A stretch of 64,000 nt of DNA from Mechercharimyces sp. CAU 1602. Lineage in GTDB: Bacteria; Bacillota; Bacilli; Thermoactinomycetales; JANTPT01. Each line of letters opens with the position of its first letter. The stretch's first letter is position 1. The stretch is from assembly GCF_024753565.1 (NCBI RefSeq), contig NZ_JANTPT010000001.1, positions 124,001-188,000 on the forward strand. The letters run 5' to 3'. Under the pieces are notes generated by a model that did not search any database, was not told the DNA's origin, and saw nothing but the letters and a program-made list of their open reading frames with translations. The position numbers and the translations under genes were made by a program. This document shows, piece by piece, positions 16,141-25,206 of the stretch.

Positions 16141-17394
16141 ATGAGTGAGAAGGTAGTACGTCCAGAGATGGAGCAGGAGATTAATCGTCAATTAAATATT
16201 TTACAGAGGGGTACAGCTGAAATTATCCCTGTGGAGGAGCTGAAAACGAAGATTCAGCGCTCCTTGGAGACAGGCGAACCGCTAAAAGCAAAGTTGGGAC
16301 TGGATCCGACAGCACCCGATCTGCATATTGGGCATACTGTCGTTCTAAATAAACTTCGCCAGTTTCAAGAGCTAGGGCATGTTGTTCAACTTGTCATCGG
16401 TGATTTTACTGGACGTGTTGGGGATCCGACCGGGAAGTCGGAAACACGCAAGCAACTGACAGAAGAAGAAGTTGCTAATAATGCGAAAACGTATACGGAA
16501 CAACTTTTTAAAATCCTTGATAAGAAGAAGACAGAGATTCACTTTAATAGCTCCTGGCTGTCTCCACTTACTTTTAGCGATGTCGTTACCCTATCAGCCA
16601 GCACCACGGTAGCCCGGATGTTGGAGCGTGACGATTTCTCGAAACGGTATAAGTCAGGACAAGCGATCAGTATCCATGAGTTCTTCTATCCATTGATGCA
16701 AGGATATGATTCTGTTGCACTCTGCAGCGATGTTGAGCTTGGAGGGACGGATCAAACTTTCAATCTTTTGATGGGGCGGCAATTGCAGAAAGAGTATGGA
16801 CAAGCGCAACAAGTAATAATGACGTTGCCGTTGCTAGAAGGGCTGGATGGCGAGAAGAAGATGAGTAAAAGCTTAGGTAACTATATCGGAATAGCAGAAG
16901 CACCAGAGGAGATATATGGGAAGGCAATGTCTATTCCGGATGAGCTGATGGTGAAGTATTATGAGCTGACGACCGATTTGCCGTTGACAGAGGTAGATCG
17001 TTTACGTGCTGGGTTAAAAGACGGTTCCGTTCACCCTCGTGATGCTAAGATGGGACTCGCTCGTGCCTTAGTTCGCATGTACCACGGAGCAGAAGCGGCG
17101 CAAGGGGCAGAAAATCGCTTTAAAACTATTTTCCAAAAAGGTGCGTTGCCGGATCAAATTGATGAAGTAGTCGTCACCGCAGGGCAATTGGTTCATGGGA
17201 AGATATGGGTTGTGCAACTCCTTTCCAACTTAGGCTTAGTAGCTTCCAATGGAGATGCGCGTCGCATGATAAAACAAGGAGCAGTAAAGATTCAGCAGGA
17301 GAAAGTAGTAGATGATAATGCCCAAGTTGAAGTGGTGGATCAGATGGTTGTACAAGTAGGAAAGCGGAAGTTTGCGCGTGTGATAATGAAGTAG
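16141..17394 (+). CDS. tyrS: Tyrosyl-tRNA synthetase
   Basis: ATG 16141 is preceded by GAGGTGGAG and lies after the T-box terminator; a longer in-frame start at 15931 would run through the leader and is rejected. The 417-residue class I synthetase has the HIGH motif ([21 protein letters not shown]), [18 protein letters not shown], the tyrosine-binding region with [18 protein letters not shown] ([12 protein letters not shown]), and a C-terminal S4-like RNA-binding domain (about 350-415). The exact HIGH and the flanking sequence resemble the TyrZ-type branch rather than the TyrS type of B. subtilis, although the gene is in the tyrS place next to rpsD. Confidence 0.95.
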   Translation: MSEKVVRPEMEQEINRQLNILQRGTAEIIPVEELKTKIQRSLETGEPLKAKLGLDPTAPDLHIGHTVVLNKLRQFQELGHVVQLVIGDFTGRVGDPTGKSETRKQLTEEEVANNAKTYTEQLFKILDKKKTEIHFNSSWLSPLTFSDVVTLSASTTVARMLERDDFSKRYKSGQAISIHEFFYPLMQGYDSVALCSDVELGGTDQTFNLLMGRQLQKEYGQAQQVIMTLPLLEGLDGEKKMSKSLGNYIGIAEAPEEIYGKAMSIPDELMVKYYELTTDLPLTEVDRLRAGLKDGSVHPRDAKMGLARALVRMYHGAEAAQGAENRFKTIFQKGALPDQIDEVVVTAGQLVHGKIWVVQLLSNLGLVASNGDARRMIKQGAVKIQQEKVVDDNAQVEVVDQMVVQVGKRKFARVIMK

Positions 17395-17419
17395 GTATTC
17401 GCCTGTGTTTATGATCATG

Positions 17420-17464
17420 AAACAGCCCGACCTGTGTAAATTCTAAAGGACGGGCTGTTTTTAT
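17420..17464. terminator. Terminator after tyrS
   Basis: The arms AAACAGCCCG and CGGGCTGTTT are separated by 21 nt, followed by TTTTAT. It lies between the converging tyrS and aldehyde dehydrogenase genes. Confidence 0.75.
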
Positions 17465-17484
17465 AGGTGGAGGGTACGAATAGA

Positions 17485-19023
17485 CTACTCTTGCCGGCGG
17501 AATTGTTTCCATATATTTTTTAGTTCTGTCTTTGATAAACGGAAGCGATCCCCATACATAGAACGGATGAGGGAACGGATGGCGTTTTCGGCTTCTTTGG
17601 TATAGGGATACCAGTGAAGTTCGCGTTTTTTTGTTCCTTTGTTCACCATTACAGAGGTAGTATGACAGAAGGCATACAACCCTTCAGGTCCGTGATAACG
17701 ACCGATACCGCTATGTTTCACCCCACCAAACGGCATGTGTGGATTGGCAAATGGAACGATTACATTATTGATACCAACACTACCACATTCTAATTGATTG
17801 GAGATGCGGTGAGCTTTATTTAAGTCTTTTGTCCATACACTGGCACTAAGTCCATAAGTAGAATGATTGGCAAGTTGAATCGCTTGTTCCTCTGTATGGA
17901 AGGGCATCATAACGATAACGGGACCAAATGTTTCCTCGGTGGCAATTTTCATCGTATCATCTACATCGACGATGACGGTTGGTTCAAAGTAGAGTGAACC
18001 CGGTTCTGTTCGTTTGCCCCCACATAGAATGGTTGCCCCTTTCTCGACAGCATCGCGAATCTGTTCTTCTACAATCTCTACTTGCCGAGGATCGGTCATG
18101 GAGCCGATATCGCCTTCATGTCCATTGTAGAATTGAAGTTCTTCTGCTTGTTCGCGCAAGCGCGTGGCAACTGCACCATAAATTTCGAACTGGACATAAA
18201 GTCGCTCTACACTGATGCACGTTTGACCTGCATTGGTTAGTCCGCCCCAGAGAGCTCCGTTGATCGCACGGTTGAGATCAGCGTCAGCAAAGACAATCAT
18301 GGGATCTTTTCCGCCTAATTCCATGGAGACGGGAATGAGATGTTCGGCGGCATGTGCCATAATTTTTTTGCCGGTGGCGACACTGCCAGTAAAAAAGATT
18401 TTATCTGGAAGCGATTCGATTAAGTGTTGTCCTACGCTTTTTCCACCGTGGATTACTTGCACAACATGTCTTGGCAACCCGCTTGAGGCTAATGCTTCCT
18501 CCATGAGTACGCCGGTTAGTGGAGTAACTTCAGATGGTTTTAACAGTACGGTGTTTCCAGCGAGTAAAGCGGAGACGACTGGGACGAGTGAGAGTTGTAA
18601 GGGATAATTCCATGGAGAGATGACAGCGACTGCCCCCATCGGGCGGTATTGTACTTCTGAACGATGCCCAAAAAGTGCAAGGGGGGTGCGTACCTTCCTT
18701 GTTTTTAAGATAGAGGGCGCTTCTTTCTCATAGTATTTAAGGAATTCTACACTTGCATATACTTCAGTCATCAGCGCCTCTACACGTGTTTTTCCTGTAT
18801 CAGCTACAATTTTATCAGCGATCTCTTCAGCGTGTTGTACCAGATAGATCCGTAGCTGCTTAATGTACTCGATACGCTCGGTAAGAGGTGTTTGTCGCCA
18901 AGCGGGGAAAGCATTGCGTGCGTGACGCATCGCTTCGTGAACTTCAACCTCTGTCTTTTCGTGTAATTGTCCAATTACTTCACCTGTTGCAGGATTACTC
19001 ATTTGAATGGTCCCCATAAGCAT
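17485..19023 (-). CDS. NAD(P)-dependent aldehyde dehydrogenase
   Basis: The 512-residue protein is a full-length ALDH. ISPWNYPLQLSLVPVVSALLAGNTVLLKPSE is the cofactor-binding stretch, FFTGSVATGK the nucleotide loop, MELGGKDPM carries the general-base Glu, and GQTCISVERLYV carries the catalytic Cys. The end (FGGVKHSGIGRYHGPEGLYAFCHTTSV) is that of the aldehyde/succinic-semialdehyde group. A 40-residue C-terminal tail rich in Arg/Tyr extends beyond the core. It oxidises an unknown aldehyde to the acid. Two ATGs (19023 and 19017) follow GAGGAGGTAC; the second has better spacing. It lies downstream of rpsD but a strong terminator separates them. Confidence 0.92.
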   Translation of the reverse strand: MLMGTIQMSNPATGEVIGQLHEKTEVEVHEAMRHARNAFPAWRQTPLTERIEYIKQLRIYLVQHAEEIADKIVADTGKTRVEALMTEVYASVEFLKYYEKEAPSILKTRKVRTPLALFGHRSEVQYRPMGAVAVISPWNYPLQLSLVPVVSALLAGNTVLLKPSEVTPLTGVLMEEALASSGLPRHVVQVIHGGKSVGQHLIESLPDKIFFTGSVATGKKIMAHAAEHLIPVSMELGGKDPMIVFADADLNRAINGALWGGLTNAGQTCISVERLYVQFEIYGAVATRLREQAEELQFYNGHEGDIGSMTDPRQVEIVEEQIRDAVEKGATILCGGKRTEPGSLYFEPTVIVDVDDTMKIATEETFGPVIVMMPFHTEEQAIQLANHSTYGLSASVWTKDLNKAHRISNQLECGSVGINNVIVPFANPHMPFGGVKHSGIGRYHGPEGLYAFCHTTSVMVNKGTKKRELHWYPYTKEAENAIRSLIRSMYGDRFRLSKTELKNIWKQFRRQE

Positions 19024-19140
19024 GTACCTCCTCTATTCCGCTTGTTTTCCCCATTGTATCATAGAGAAAACCTATAAAGTGATGAATGTGCCCTCGCCTA
19101 AAAAATAAATCAGCTAGGAGAAGGAGAGCAATAGGCATAG

Positions 19141-19168
19141 AAAAAACCATCCCTAGGGATGGTTTTTT
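19141..19168 (-). terminator. Terminator after rpsD
   Basis: AAAAAACCATCCC pairs perfectly with GGGATGGTTTTTT around a TA centre. It ends the rpsD transcript before the aldehyde dehydrogenase gene; the symmetry lets it work on either strand. Confidence 0.85.
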
Positions 19169-19172
19169 ATCA

Positions 19173-19772
19173 TTAACGAGAGTAGTATTCTACGATCATA
19201 CGCTCGTTGATTTCAGCAGGTAGTTCAGAACGCTCAGGTAGACGGCTGAAGGTGCCTTCTAGCTTGTTCGCATCGAATTGGAGGTATTCTGGTAGGAATG
19301 AACGCTCCTCAACAGCTTCTTTCGCTACTTGCAGATTTTGGCTTTTTTCACGCAAACCAATCACATCGCCAGGCTTTACTTGGAACGCTGGACGGTCTAC
19401 TTTTTGGCCATTTACGGTGATATGACCATGAACAACGATTTGGCGTGCTTGTGGGCGGGTACGTGCCAAGCCCATGCGGTAGACTAAGTTGTCTAGACGG
19501 GATTCAAGCAGAACCATGAAGTTCTCACCATGAACACCTTTCATCTTACCAGCGCGATCAAATAACTTACGGAATTGCTTTTCGTTCAATCCGTACATGA
19601 AACGCAGCTTTTGTTTTTCTTGTAATTGAAGCCCATATTCGCTCAGCTTACGGCGCTGGTTGGGACCATGCTGTCCCGGTGCGTAAGGGCGCTTCATTTC
19701 TTTACCTGTTCCCGATAGGGAGATTCCGAGGCGTCGGCTGATTTTCCAACGCGGTCCAGTATAACGTGCCAT
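19173..19772 (-). CDS. rpsD: 30S ribosomal protein S4
   Basis: The 199-residue protein begins [21 protein letters not shown] and has the S4 RNA-binding domain at about residues 90-155 ([33 protein letters not shown]), ending in a typical [10 protein letters not shown]. It binds 16S rRNA early in 30S assembly. This is the zinc-free type, without an N-terminal Cys cluster. As in B. subtilis it stands alone near tyrS instead of in the alpha operon, and has a long leader for autoregulation. Confidence 0.97.
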   Translation of the reverse strand: MARYTGPRWKISRRLGISLSGTGKEMKRPYAPGQHGPNQRRKLSEYGLQLQEKQKLRFMYGLNEKQFRKLFDRAGKMKGVHGENFMVLLESRLDNLVYRMGLARTRPQARQIVVHGHITVNGQKVDRPAFQVKPGDVIGLREKSQNLQVAKEAVEERSFLPEYLQFDANKLEGTFSRLPERSELPAEINERMIVEYYSR

Positions 19773-19970
19773 ATTTTCTTGCTCCTCTCATCATTTGCAG
19801 TTTGCACAAATGACAGGATCCGGTCAGTGCTAGCGCGCGAAAATTACAGGGCGTACTCCGGATAGCGGCGAAATACGTTGTACCTGCTCTTAAAAAGAGC
19901 GAGGGCGGGCTAGTGAGGGTGATTCCATCACCTATCGTTTGTTGCTATCCTCAATTAGTTGAGCCTACAA
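19773..19970 (-). promoter_or_regulatory. rpsD leader, probable S4 autoregulatory RNA
   Basis: About 200 nt separate the promoter from the start codon, and the region is full of inverted repeats (for example GCTCTTAAAAAGAGC near 19888-19902, and the TAGGCTCAACTAATTGAGG region). In B. subtilis rpsD is repressed by S4 binding to a structured leader, and the position and length here match. I infer the same control; pseudoknot pairing was not verified. Confidence 0.65.
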
Positions 19971-19976
19971 ACAATA

Positions 19977-20005
19977 ATTATGTCGCAAAAAGGGCGCGAT
20001 GTCAA
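19977..20005 (-). promoter_or_regulatory. Strong sigma-A promoter of rpsD
   Basis: On the minus strand a perfect TTGACA (20005-20000) and CATAAT (19982-19977) are separated by exactly 17 bases. The -35 hexamer contains the TGA stop codon of trmB (20004-20002), so the two genes abut with a shared element. Confidence 0.85.
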
Positions 20006-20676
20006 GGTGATGTAAGAGATTCTGTGTGAGAGGGGGGTGCGGCAATCACACGGTAGATTGGCATTCCCTGTGAGGAGAACTTCTCCTCATACTCGGTAGT
20101 TATATTGTCGTTTGCAGCACTACTGTGATGTAGATCTTCATACTTTTCAACGATATGGTAGCCGCTCACCTCCAGTTCTTCTAAGGTGAAGAAGTAAAGA
20201 TCGCGGTTATCTGTCTTTAATGAAAGTCGACCCGTCGGATGGAGGAGTCGGGCGTACACCTCAAGGAAATGACGGTGGGATAAGCGACGTCGCGCATGTC
20301 TAGATTTTGGCCAGGGATCGCTAAAATGGAGATAAAATTGTGCTACTTCCTGTTCTGCAAACACATCGTTTAAATGATTGATGTCCATCCAAATAAAGTG
20401 GAGATTAGTCGGAGTTTCTTCCCCTTCAGTCGCTTTTTTAATGGCTTGTACGAGCGGTTCTTCGATCCGTTCGATTCCGAGCCAGTTGATATGCGGATGA
20501 GTTTGACTAGCTTGAGCAAGAAACTGCCCTTTTCCCGTGCCCAGTTCTACATGGAGAGGCGCATTTTGCGGGAAGAGAGAAGAAGACCACTTGCCTTTAT
20601 ATATTTGTGGTTCATTTATTACGAGTGGGTGTTCGTTTAGGATTTCCTTTGCTTTCGGATTTCTTCGTAGACGCAT
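20002..20676 (-). CDS. trmB: tRNA (guanine-N7-)-methyltransferase
   Basis: The 224-residue protein has the SAM-binding motif VELGTGKGQFLAQAS, the WLGIERIEEPLVQAIKKA acidic loop, and the family signature FSDPWPKSRHARRRLSHRHFL. It methylates G46 in the variable loop of tRNAs. Length matches the family. Its end lies directly on the rpsD promoter. In B. subtilis the homologue (formerly ytmQ) is in the same wider region. Confidence 0.93.
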   Translation of the reverse strand: MRLRRNPKAKEILNEHPLVINEPQIYKGKWSSSLFPQNAPLHVELGTGKGQFLAQASQTHPHINWLGIERIEEPLVQAIKKATEGEETPTNLHFIWMDINHLNDVFAEQEVAQFYLHFSDPWPKSRHARRRLSHRHFLEVYARLLHPTGRLSLKTDNRDLYFFTLEELEVSGYHIVEKYEDLHHSSAANDNITTEYEEKFSSQGMPIYRVIAAPPSHTESLTSP

Positions 20677-20739
20677 GGTGCTCCCCTTTTTTGTCCTATT
20701 GTATCATTAAAGCGAAGAAGATACATGTAGACTTCTGTG

Positions 20740-21351
20740 CTACATTAAGGGAGGAAGAGATAGAGTAGCAGCGGGATCAGTGTTATCCTGTTTAGGAAGA
20801 CGTTCGAGTTCGTCCCATCGGGTGTAGGTTAATCCGTAGATGAGTAAATCGTGAAAACGGCCGTTCATATAGATCGCTTCACACAGTCGACCTTCGTAAC
20901 AGAACCCGACCTTTTGTGGAATGCGCTGACTCCGTTGATTGGCTGGAGTACAGCGAATCTCTAAGCGGTTAAGCTTCAGATCTTGAAACAGATAAGCGAT
21001 GAGCCGTCGTACAGCTAGTTCCATATAGCCTTTACCGGACATCTCTTTAGCAACCCAATATCCGATCTCGGCGACGCGGTGGATGGCGTGAAGTCGTTCT
21101 ATTGTGACGGAACCGATCAATTGCTGATCCAACCAAATACCAAAATGAAACTCCTGTTTGCTCGCTGCAATAAGTGAACGTTGAATATATGATTGGATAT
21201 CATGAAGTGAATTTGTGTTTTTTATCCAGGGCAACCATGGAGAAAGGTGGGTGCGATTGGTCTCAATCAGTCTGAATAAGTCTGAAGCATGATCAGGAGT
21301 CCATTGAATTAACTGCATATGAGTGTTGATGGGAACGGTATGAATTGTCAT
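20740..21351 (-). CDS. RimJ/RimL-type GNAT acetyltransferase
   Basis: The 203-residue protein shows the RimL-like GNAT layout: IGSVTIERLHAIHRVAEIGYWVAKEMSGKGYMELAVRRLIAYLFQDLKLNRLEIRC, with the acetyl-CoA loop at EMSGKGYME, and later NQRSQRIPQKVGFCYEGRLCEAIYMNGRFHDLLIYGL. This order is typical of ribosomal-protein and related N-acetyltransferases (YdaF/YjcK group). A basic, Pro-rich tail follows the domain. Substrate unknown. It is upstream of trmB by 63 bp on the same strand. Confidence 0.85.
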   Translation of the reverse strand: MTIHTVPINTHMQLIQWTPDHASDLFRLIETNRTHLSPWLPWIKNTNSLHDIQSYIQRSLIAASKQEFHFGIWLDQQLIGSVTIERLHAIHRVAEIGYWVAKEMSGKGYMELAVRRLIAYLFQDLKLNRLEIRCTPANQRSQRIPQKVGFCYEGRLCEAIYMNGRFHDLLIYGLTYTRWDELERLPKQDNTDPAATLSLPPLM

Positions 21352-21536
21352 CTACTCCTTATTCGTGCGATAACGAATGAAGTGGTGTAAATATCTTTTT
21401 GTATTGTTTGATGAATCCGCTCTCTTTAGTCGAAAATAGCAGAAACCAACTCGGTATAAAATGTGGGAGAACCAGGTAGATATAAAACAATGATTTCGTT
21501 AAAATGGAAGAAAGAGACGGTTATGAGGTGACCAGA

Positions 21537-22718
21537 TTGCGCCTATGGAAGAGCCTCGTGTTAGGAGTATGCTTTGTCTTAACACTAATGGGGTGCCAAG
21601 CACTAGCGAAAGATGATCCATCTAAAGAGGTAAAAAAAGCGAGTGAAGAAGAGAGCGAGAAGGTTAAAGTATTTTCTCCTTACCAGGAACAGACGGTTCC
21701 ACAACTCGTCGAGTTGGTCAGTCGTGAAGGGTTTCTTGCCTATGCGGACAAGAAGCCGTATCTACTAGGTTATAGCTACGATGGAGTATATTTGGCTTCC
21801 ATCGTACATGCAAAAGAAGAAGAAGCTTATCGGTTGGATATCCATCATACAGGATTGAATAAAGTTATTGCTTCCATATATATTCCTTCTTATACTTCAC
21901 TTCAGTATGAAGAGGGGCATCAGGAGCAGATTGAAGCGGCGCAGCAGATGATCGATATGGGATTTCGAATTAAAGTTCCAGTACAACCCCAGTGGATCAA
22001 AATGAATCAATCTATTCCCCTTGTGACGGCTCCAGGTGGGGGAGAAGAGTTGACAGTGGAGAGGGACGAGAGATATTTTGCTCTCTGGATGGATGAAGTG
22101 AGCAGTGACGAGCGGCGCAAATTACATGAATGGTCAGTTGGAGGAGAAGCCGTAGTTGGTGAAGAAGCACTGCTCACATCCTATACGGCACAGAAGGAAA
22201 AATGGACAATATTGGTGCCTTTGTGGAGTGAGACGGGTGGTATTAAGCTTCATACCTATACATTCGATTTAAAAACCGTGCGTACAGTGCACTCGGAAAA
22301 AAAGTTGCAGGAGCAGATAGACTTACAGATGCAAAGGAAGGGAAAGGTGATTTACCGCGGCCCCTTACGAGCTGAAAGTAAGCATTATTCCTCTCTTATT
22401 GCAGTGGCGGAGGAATTGGAACAAGGACAGGAGACGAAAATGATCGCATATCAGGGTGAAGTCAGAGAAGTGATTCTACTCGGTGCTGAAGGGAAAGTGT
22501 TGTTTAAAGGGAAACGGAATAGGATTGGTAGTGAGGAGAACGAAGTAGAGCCTACTTATGACTGGGAGACCTCTTATTACGTTTCGTTAATACGCACAGA
22601 AGATTCAGGTCCGGTAGAGCAACTGGTGATTGATCGCCTGAATGGTAAGGGTGATGTTGTGAAGACATATGAATGGTATTGGGATACGGATAAGATGGAA
22701 TTTAAGCAAAAGAATTGA
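21537..22718 (+). CDS. Putative lipoprotein, unknown
   Basis: I choose TTG 21537 because GAGGTGA stands five bases upstream and the product then begins with a short basic n-region, a hydrophobic stretch and the lipobox LMGC (MRLWKSLVLGVCFVLTLMGC). Longer in-frame starts (ATG 21504, GTG 21528) lack good sites. The mature part, about 375 residues, begins Ser/Lys/Glu-rich and continues as a beta-rich domain I do not recognise. It is expected to be a lipid-anchored protein on the outer face of the membrane. A clear terminator follows. Function unknown. Confidence 0.7.
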   Translation: MRLWKSLVLGVCFVLTLMGCQALAKDDPSKEVKKASEEESEKVKVFSPYQEQTVPQLVELVSREGFLAYADKKPYLLGYSYDGVYLASIVHAKEEEAYRLDIHHTGLNKVIASIYIPSYTSLQYEEGHQEQIEAAQQMIDMGFRIKVPVQPQWIKMNQSIPLVTAPGGGEELTVERDERYFALWMDEVSSDERRKLHEWSVGGEAVVGEEALLTSYTAQKEKWTILVPLWSETGGIKLHTYTFDLKTVRTVHSEKKLQEQIDLQMQRKGKVIYRGPLRAESKHYSSLIAVAEELEQGQETKMIAYQGEVREVILLGAEGKVLFKGKRNRIGSEENEVEPTYDWETSYYVSLIRTEDSGPVEQLVIDRLNGKGDVVKTYEWYWDTDKMEFKQKN

Positions 22719-22730
22719 ACAGACTAGGCA

Positions 22731-22762
22731 AAACTGGTGCTATGTAGCTACCAGTTTTTTTG
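22731..22762 (+). terminator. Terminator after the lipoprotein gene
   Basis: AAACTGGT pairs with ACCAGTTT, with GCTA/TAGC extending the stem inward, and a T tract follows. Confidence 0.75.
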
Positions 22763-22915
22763 TGTAAACTAGTAAACTATGATAAAAAAGCGAGTTTATC
22801 AGCTTGTTTTTCTTTCTTTGATGAAAGCGCATATACAGGATATTCTTCATATTCATAAGATAATTATTGCATGAAACCATTTTATGCAATATTTAAAATA
22901 GAAGGGAGTGGCAAG

Positions 22916-23089
22916 ATGAACCGCAATTATAGACACAATGTAAGGGATTTACTCTCATGTAGATTTCGTGGCCAGGTGATGTGGCTTCAAGTTCAAGTGC
23001 AGCGTGGTGGTAAAGTTCGAACGATCAATGTTCCATTTCGACGTTCGAATGCGAAACAGGTCCTTGCCAGACTCGGGGTTCCGGTTTAA
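22916..23089 (+). CDS. Small basic protein, 57 aa, unknown
   Basis: ATG 22916 follows GAAGGGAGTGG; an in-frame ATG at 22871 has no ribosome site. The 57-residue product is rich in Arg, Asn, Val and Gln (MNRNYRHNVRDLLSCRFRGQ... ending VLARLGVPV), positively charged, and lacks a membrane segment. I do not know the family. It lies 50 bp before the DUF4912 gene and may be transcribed with it. Confidence 0.55.
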   Translation: MNRNYRHNVRDLLSCRFRGQVMWLQVQVQRGGKVRTINVPFRRSNAKQVLARLGVPV

Positions 23090-23138
23090 TGACGTTAGCT
23101 ATATAATTACAAAAATTCAGATGAATGGAGGTTAAGGT

Positions 23139-23843
23139 ATGCCTACAGAGCCCAATAAAGTATATCTTACAGTAACAGATGATCAAACTGTACGTGCACA
23201 TTGGCATGTTTCACAATCGAAGCAAAAGATGGTCGATTCATATTTTGGGGAAGCGGTGTCAAAAGCACTTAGAGGTGTACGATTATTCCGCCTGTATGAA
23301 AGTGAAGAAGTGAAAGTGGCAGATTATCGAGATGCGTTTGTTAAGGGGGAGGTGGATTCTTGCACGATTCGCAATGTAGCTCCCGGGCAGTATAAAGCAC
23401 AATTTGGCCTCTTTCAAAACGGGCACTTTTTTCCACTAGCACATTCGGAGCGGGTAACCGTGTCAAAAAGAGAGGACAGAGTAGAACGTGAAGAGCAAGT
23501 GAGAGCAGCTCATGTTCCTCCTATTCCTACTTTTTATAATAGACTCAGTAGAGGTCCTTTACCGGGATTTGCAGGTCCTGAACCGTTTCCGACTGTTTAT
23601 GAAAGATTTGGTGCAGGTCCTGGTCCAGTTCCAACATCCTATAGTGTTTCTCCGTATTCCGCATCCAGTTATTTCGTTGTATCTAATTATGCTCTTCCGT
23701 TTGCACCATCTGCGTATCCGGTTAGCATAGTCACTTATAGCTTCCCAACTAACCTAGTGTGTGAGTCCTATGCGCCGCTAACTGTTTCAGGTTACAGTGC
23801 TTCAGGTAATCTTGTTTTTGGAGTTACTTCGTACGGTCGTTAG
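23139..23843 (+). CDS. DUF4912-like protein with Pro/Ser/Tyr-rich tail
   Basis: The first 115 residues resemble DUF4912: KVYLTVTDDQTVRAHWHVS at the start, an RLF strand, and a second strand region SCTIRNVAPGQYKAQFGLFQNGHFFPLAHSERVTV, with the aromatic W/Y pattern of that beta-sandwich family. Residues about 130-234 are low complexity: Pro, Ser, Tyr, Gly and Phe, with little charge. No signal peptide is seen. DUF4912 genes often precede glycosyltransferase genes, and here a GT4 gene and a sugar nucleotidyltransferase follow, so a role in glycan assembly is inferred. The domain match is by eye. Confidence 0.6.
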   Translation: MPTEPNKVYLTVTDDQTVRAHWHVSQSKQKMVDSYFGEAVSKALRGVRLFRLYESEEVKVADYRDAFVKGEVDSCTIRNVAPGQYKAQFGLFQNGHFFPLAHSERVTVSKREDRVEREEQVRAAHVPPIPTFYNRLSRGPLPGFAGPEPFPTVYERFGAGPGPVPTSYSVSPYSASSYFVVSNYALPFAPSAYPVSIVTYSFPTNLVCESYAPLTVSGYSASGNLVFGVTSYGR

Positions 23844-23855
23844 TTAAATTTAGTT

Positions 23856-23883
23856 TTTCGTACTCGCATATGCGAGTACGAAA
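23856..23883. repeat. 28-bp perfect palindrome
   Basis: TTTCGTACTCGC-ATAT-GCGAGTACGAAA is a perfect dyad just after the DUF4912 gene and 45 bp before the GT4 gene. It lacks a T tract on the plus strand (next bases are CATTTATTA), so it could be a terminator-like hairpin, an mRNA processing site, or a protein-binding operator. Confidence 0.7.
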
Positions 23884-23928
23884 CATTTATTAAGTGGGGA
23901 ATTCAGTGAAGAAGGGTGTGAGGCAAGA

Positions 23929-25206
23929 GTGGAAGAGAGACAATCGGATCAAGCGGATGACACGCAACAGACAGAGCTACTCTCACAGAAACAACCGCTC
24001 CGTTTACTTATACTTAGTTGGGAATATCCACCGCGGGTTGTGGGGGGATTGGCGACAGCTGTTTGTGGCTTAGCAGAGGGATTGGTGCATCATCAGGTTG
24101 AGGTGCATGTGGTGACAAGTATGGCAGAAAATGCGCCCTCGTACGAGTTAAGAAATGGTGTTCATGTGCACCGACTCTCCAGCTTATTTGCAAACCATGC
24201 AGGTAATATGTACGATTGGATTTTTCATTTAAATTTGGACATGGTGGAGGAAGTAGATAGGCTGGTGGAAGAGGGTCTTCGCTTTGATGTCATGCACACT
24301 CATGATTGGTTGGTTAATTATGCGGGGGAAAGCTTACGTGAACGCTACTCCTTTCCGATGGTGACCACCTTCCATCAGGTTCAAGCATTACGAAACCGTG
24401 CGGCAGGAGTTCCAGAACATGATGCAGGACATCAGAGTGAGTTGAAGATGGTGCAAATTGGTGACCACTTTATTGCGGTTAGTCAAGCAATTTCGCATGA
24501 ATTAAATGAAATATTGCACATTTCCCCCGATAAAAAGGTAACGGTCATCCCTAACGGAGTCCCTTTACCCGAGGAAGGACACGTAACAGCAGAAGAATTG
24601 AAACAATTACGCGCGTCATATTCCAAACCGGAAGAGAAACTTATTTTCTTTGTAGGTAGATTAGTGATTGAGAAAGGAATTCATTTACTATTGCAAGCTC
24701 TACCCGCCGTAATCGAGCAAGAGCCCAATGTGAAATTGCTGATTGCAGGGGAGGGTTATTACGACAAAGAACTACACGCTTTGCGTGATCGCCTGGGTTT
24801 ACAGGAAAAAGTAGAATTTCTCGGCTTTATTAAAGATGAACTTCGCGATCAAATTTACCGTATCGCTGACCTCTGTGTCTTCCCTAGCAAGTTCGAGCCG
24901 TTTGGCATTGTAGCGTTAGAAGCGCTCGCACACCAAACACCTGTGATTGTCTCCGATTCAGGAGGGTTAAAAGAAGTGATTACTGATCGACAAAATGGAG
25001 TGTTGGTTCCGTACAATCGTATTGATCTATTGCAGGAAAGTATCATTTGGGCACTGCGCCACCCGCGTGAGATGAAACAAATGGCGTTAAACGGGTATCA
25101 AGAGCTGTCACACCGCTATAATTGGGTACAGATTGCAAAAGAGACCTTGGCAGTATATGAACAAGTGATTTCAGAAAAAAAGGGGGGCGGTAGCCTAGTG
25201 CGATAG
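23929..25206 (+). CDS. GT4 family glycosyltransferase (GlgA-like)
   Basis: The 425-residue protein has the GT-B fold. The N-terminal domain starts at LRLLILSWEYPPRVVGGLATAVCGLAEGL (residues about 24-52), whose GGLA loop resembles glycogen-synthase-like GT4 enzymes. HTHDW is at about 125. The C-terminal domain has VGRLVIEKGIHLLLQAL and the E-x7-E motif in KFEPFGIVALEALAHQTPVIVSDSGG. Both Glu residues of E-x7-E are present, so it should be active. There is no signal peptide. GTG 23929 is the likely start; the ribosome site is weak. It works with the two flanking genes on a polysaccharide or glycolipid of unknown structure. Confidence 0.85.
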   Translation: MEERQSDQADDTQQTELLSQKQPLRLLILSWEYPPRVVGGLATAVCGLAEGLVHHQVEVHVVTSMAENAPSYELRNGVHVHRLSSLFANHAGNMYDWIFHLNLDMVEEVDRLVEEGLRFDVMHTHDWLVNYAGESLRERYSFPMVTTFHQVQALRNRAAGVPEHDAGHQSELKMVQIGDHFIAVSQAISHELNEILHISPDKKVTVIPNGVPLPEEGHVTAEELKQLRASYSKPEEKLIFFVGRLVIEKGIHLLLQALPAVIEQEPNVKLLIAGEGYYDKELHALRDRLGLQEKVEFLGFIKDELRDQIYRIADLCVFPSKFEPFGIVALEALAHQTPVIVSDSGGLKEVITDRQNGVLVPYNRIDLLQESIIWALRHPREMKQMALNGYQELSHRYNWVQIAKETLAVYEQVISEKKGGGSLVR

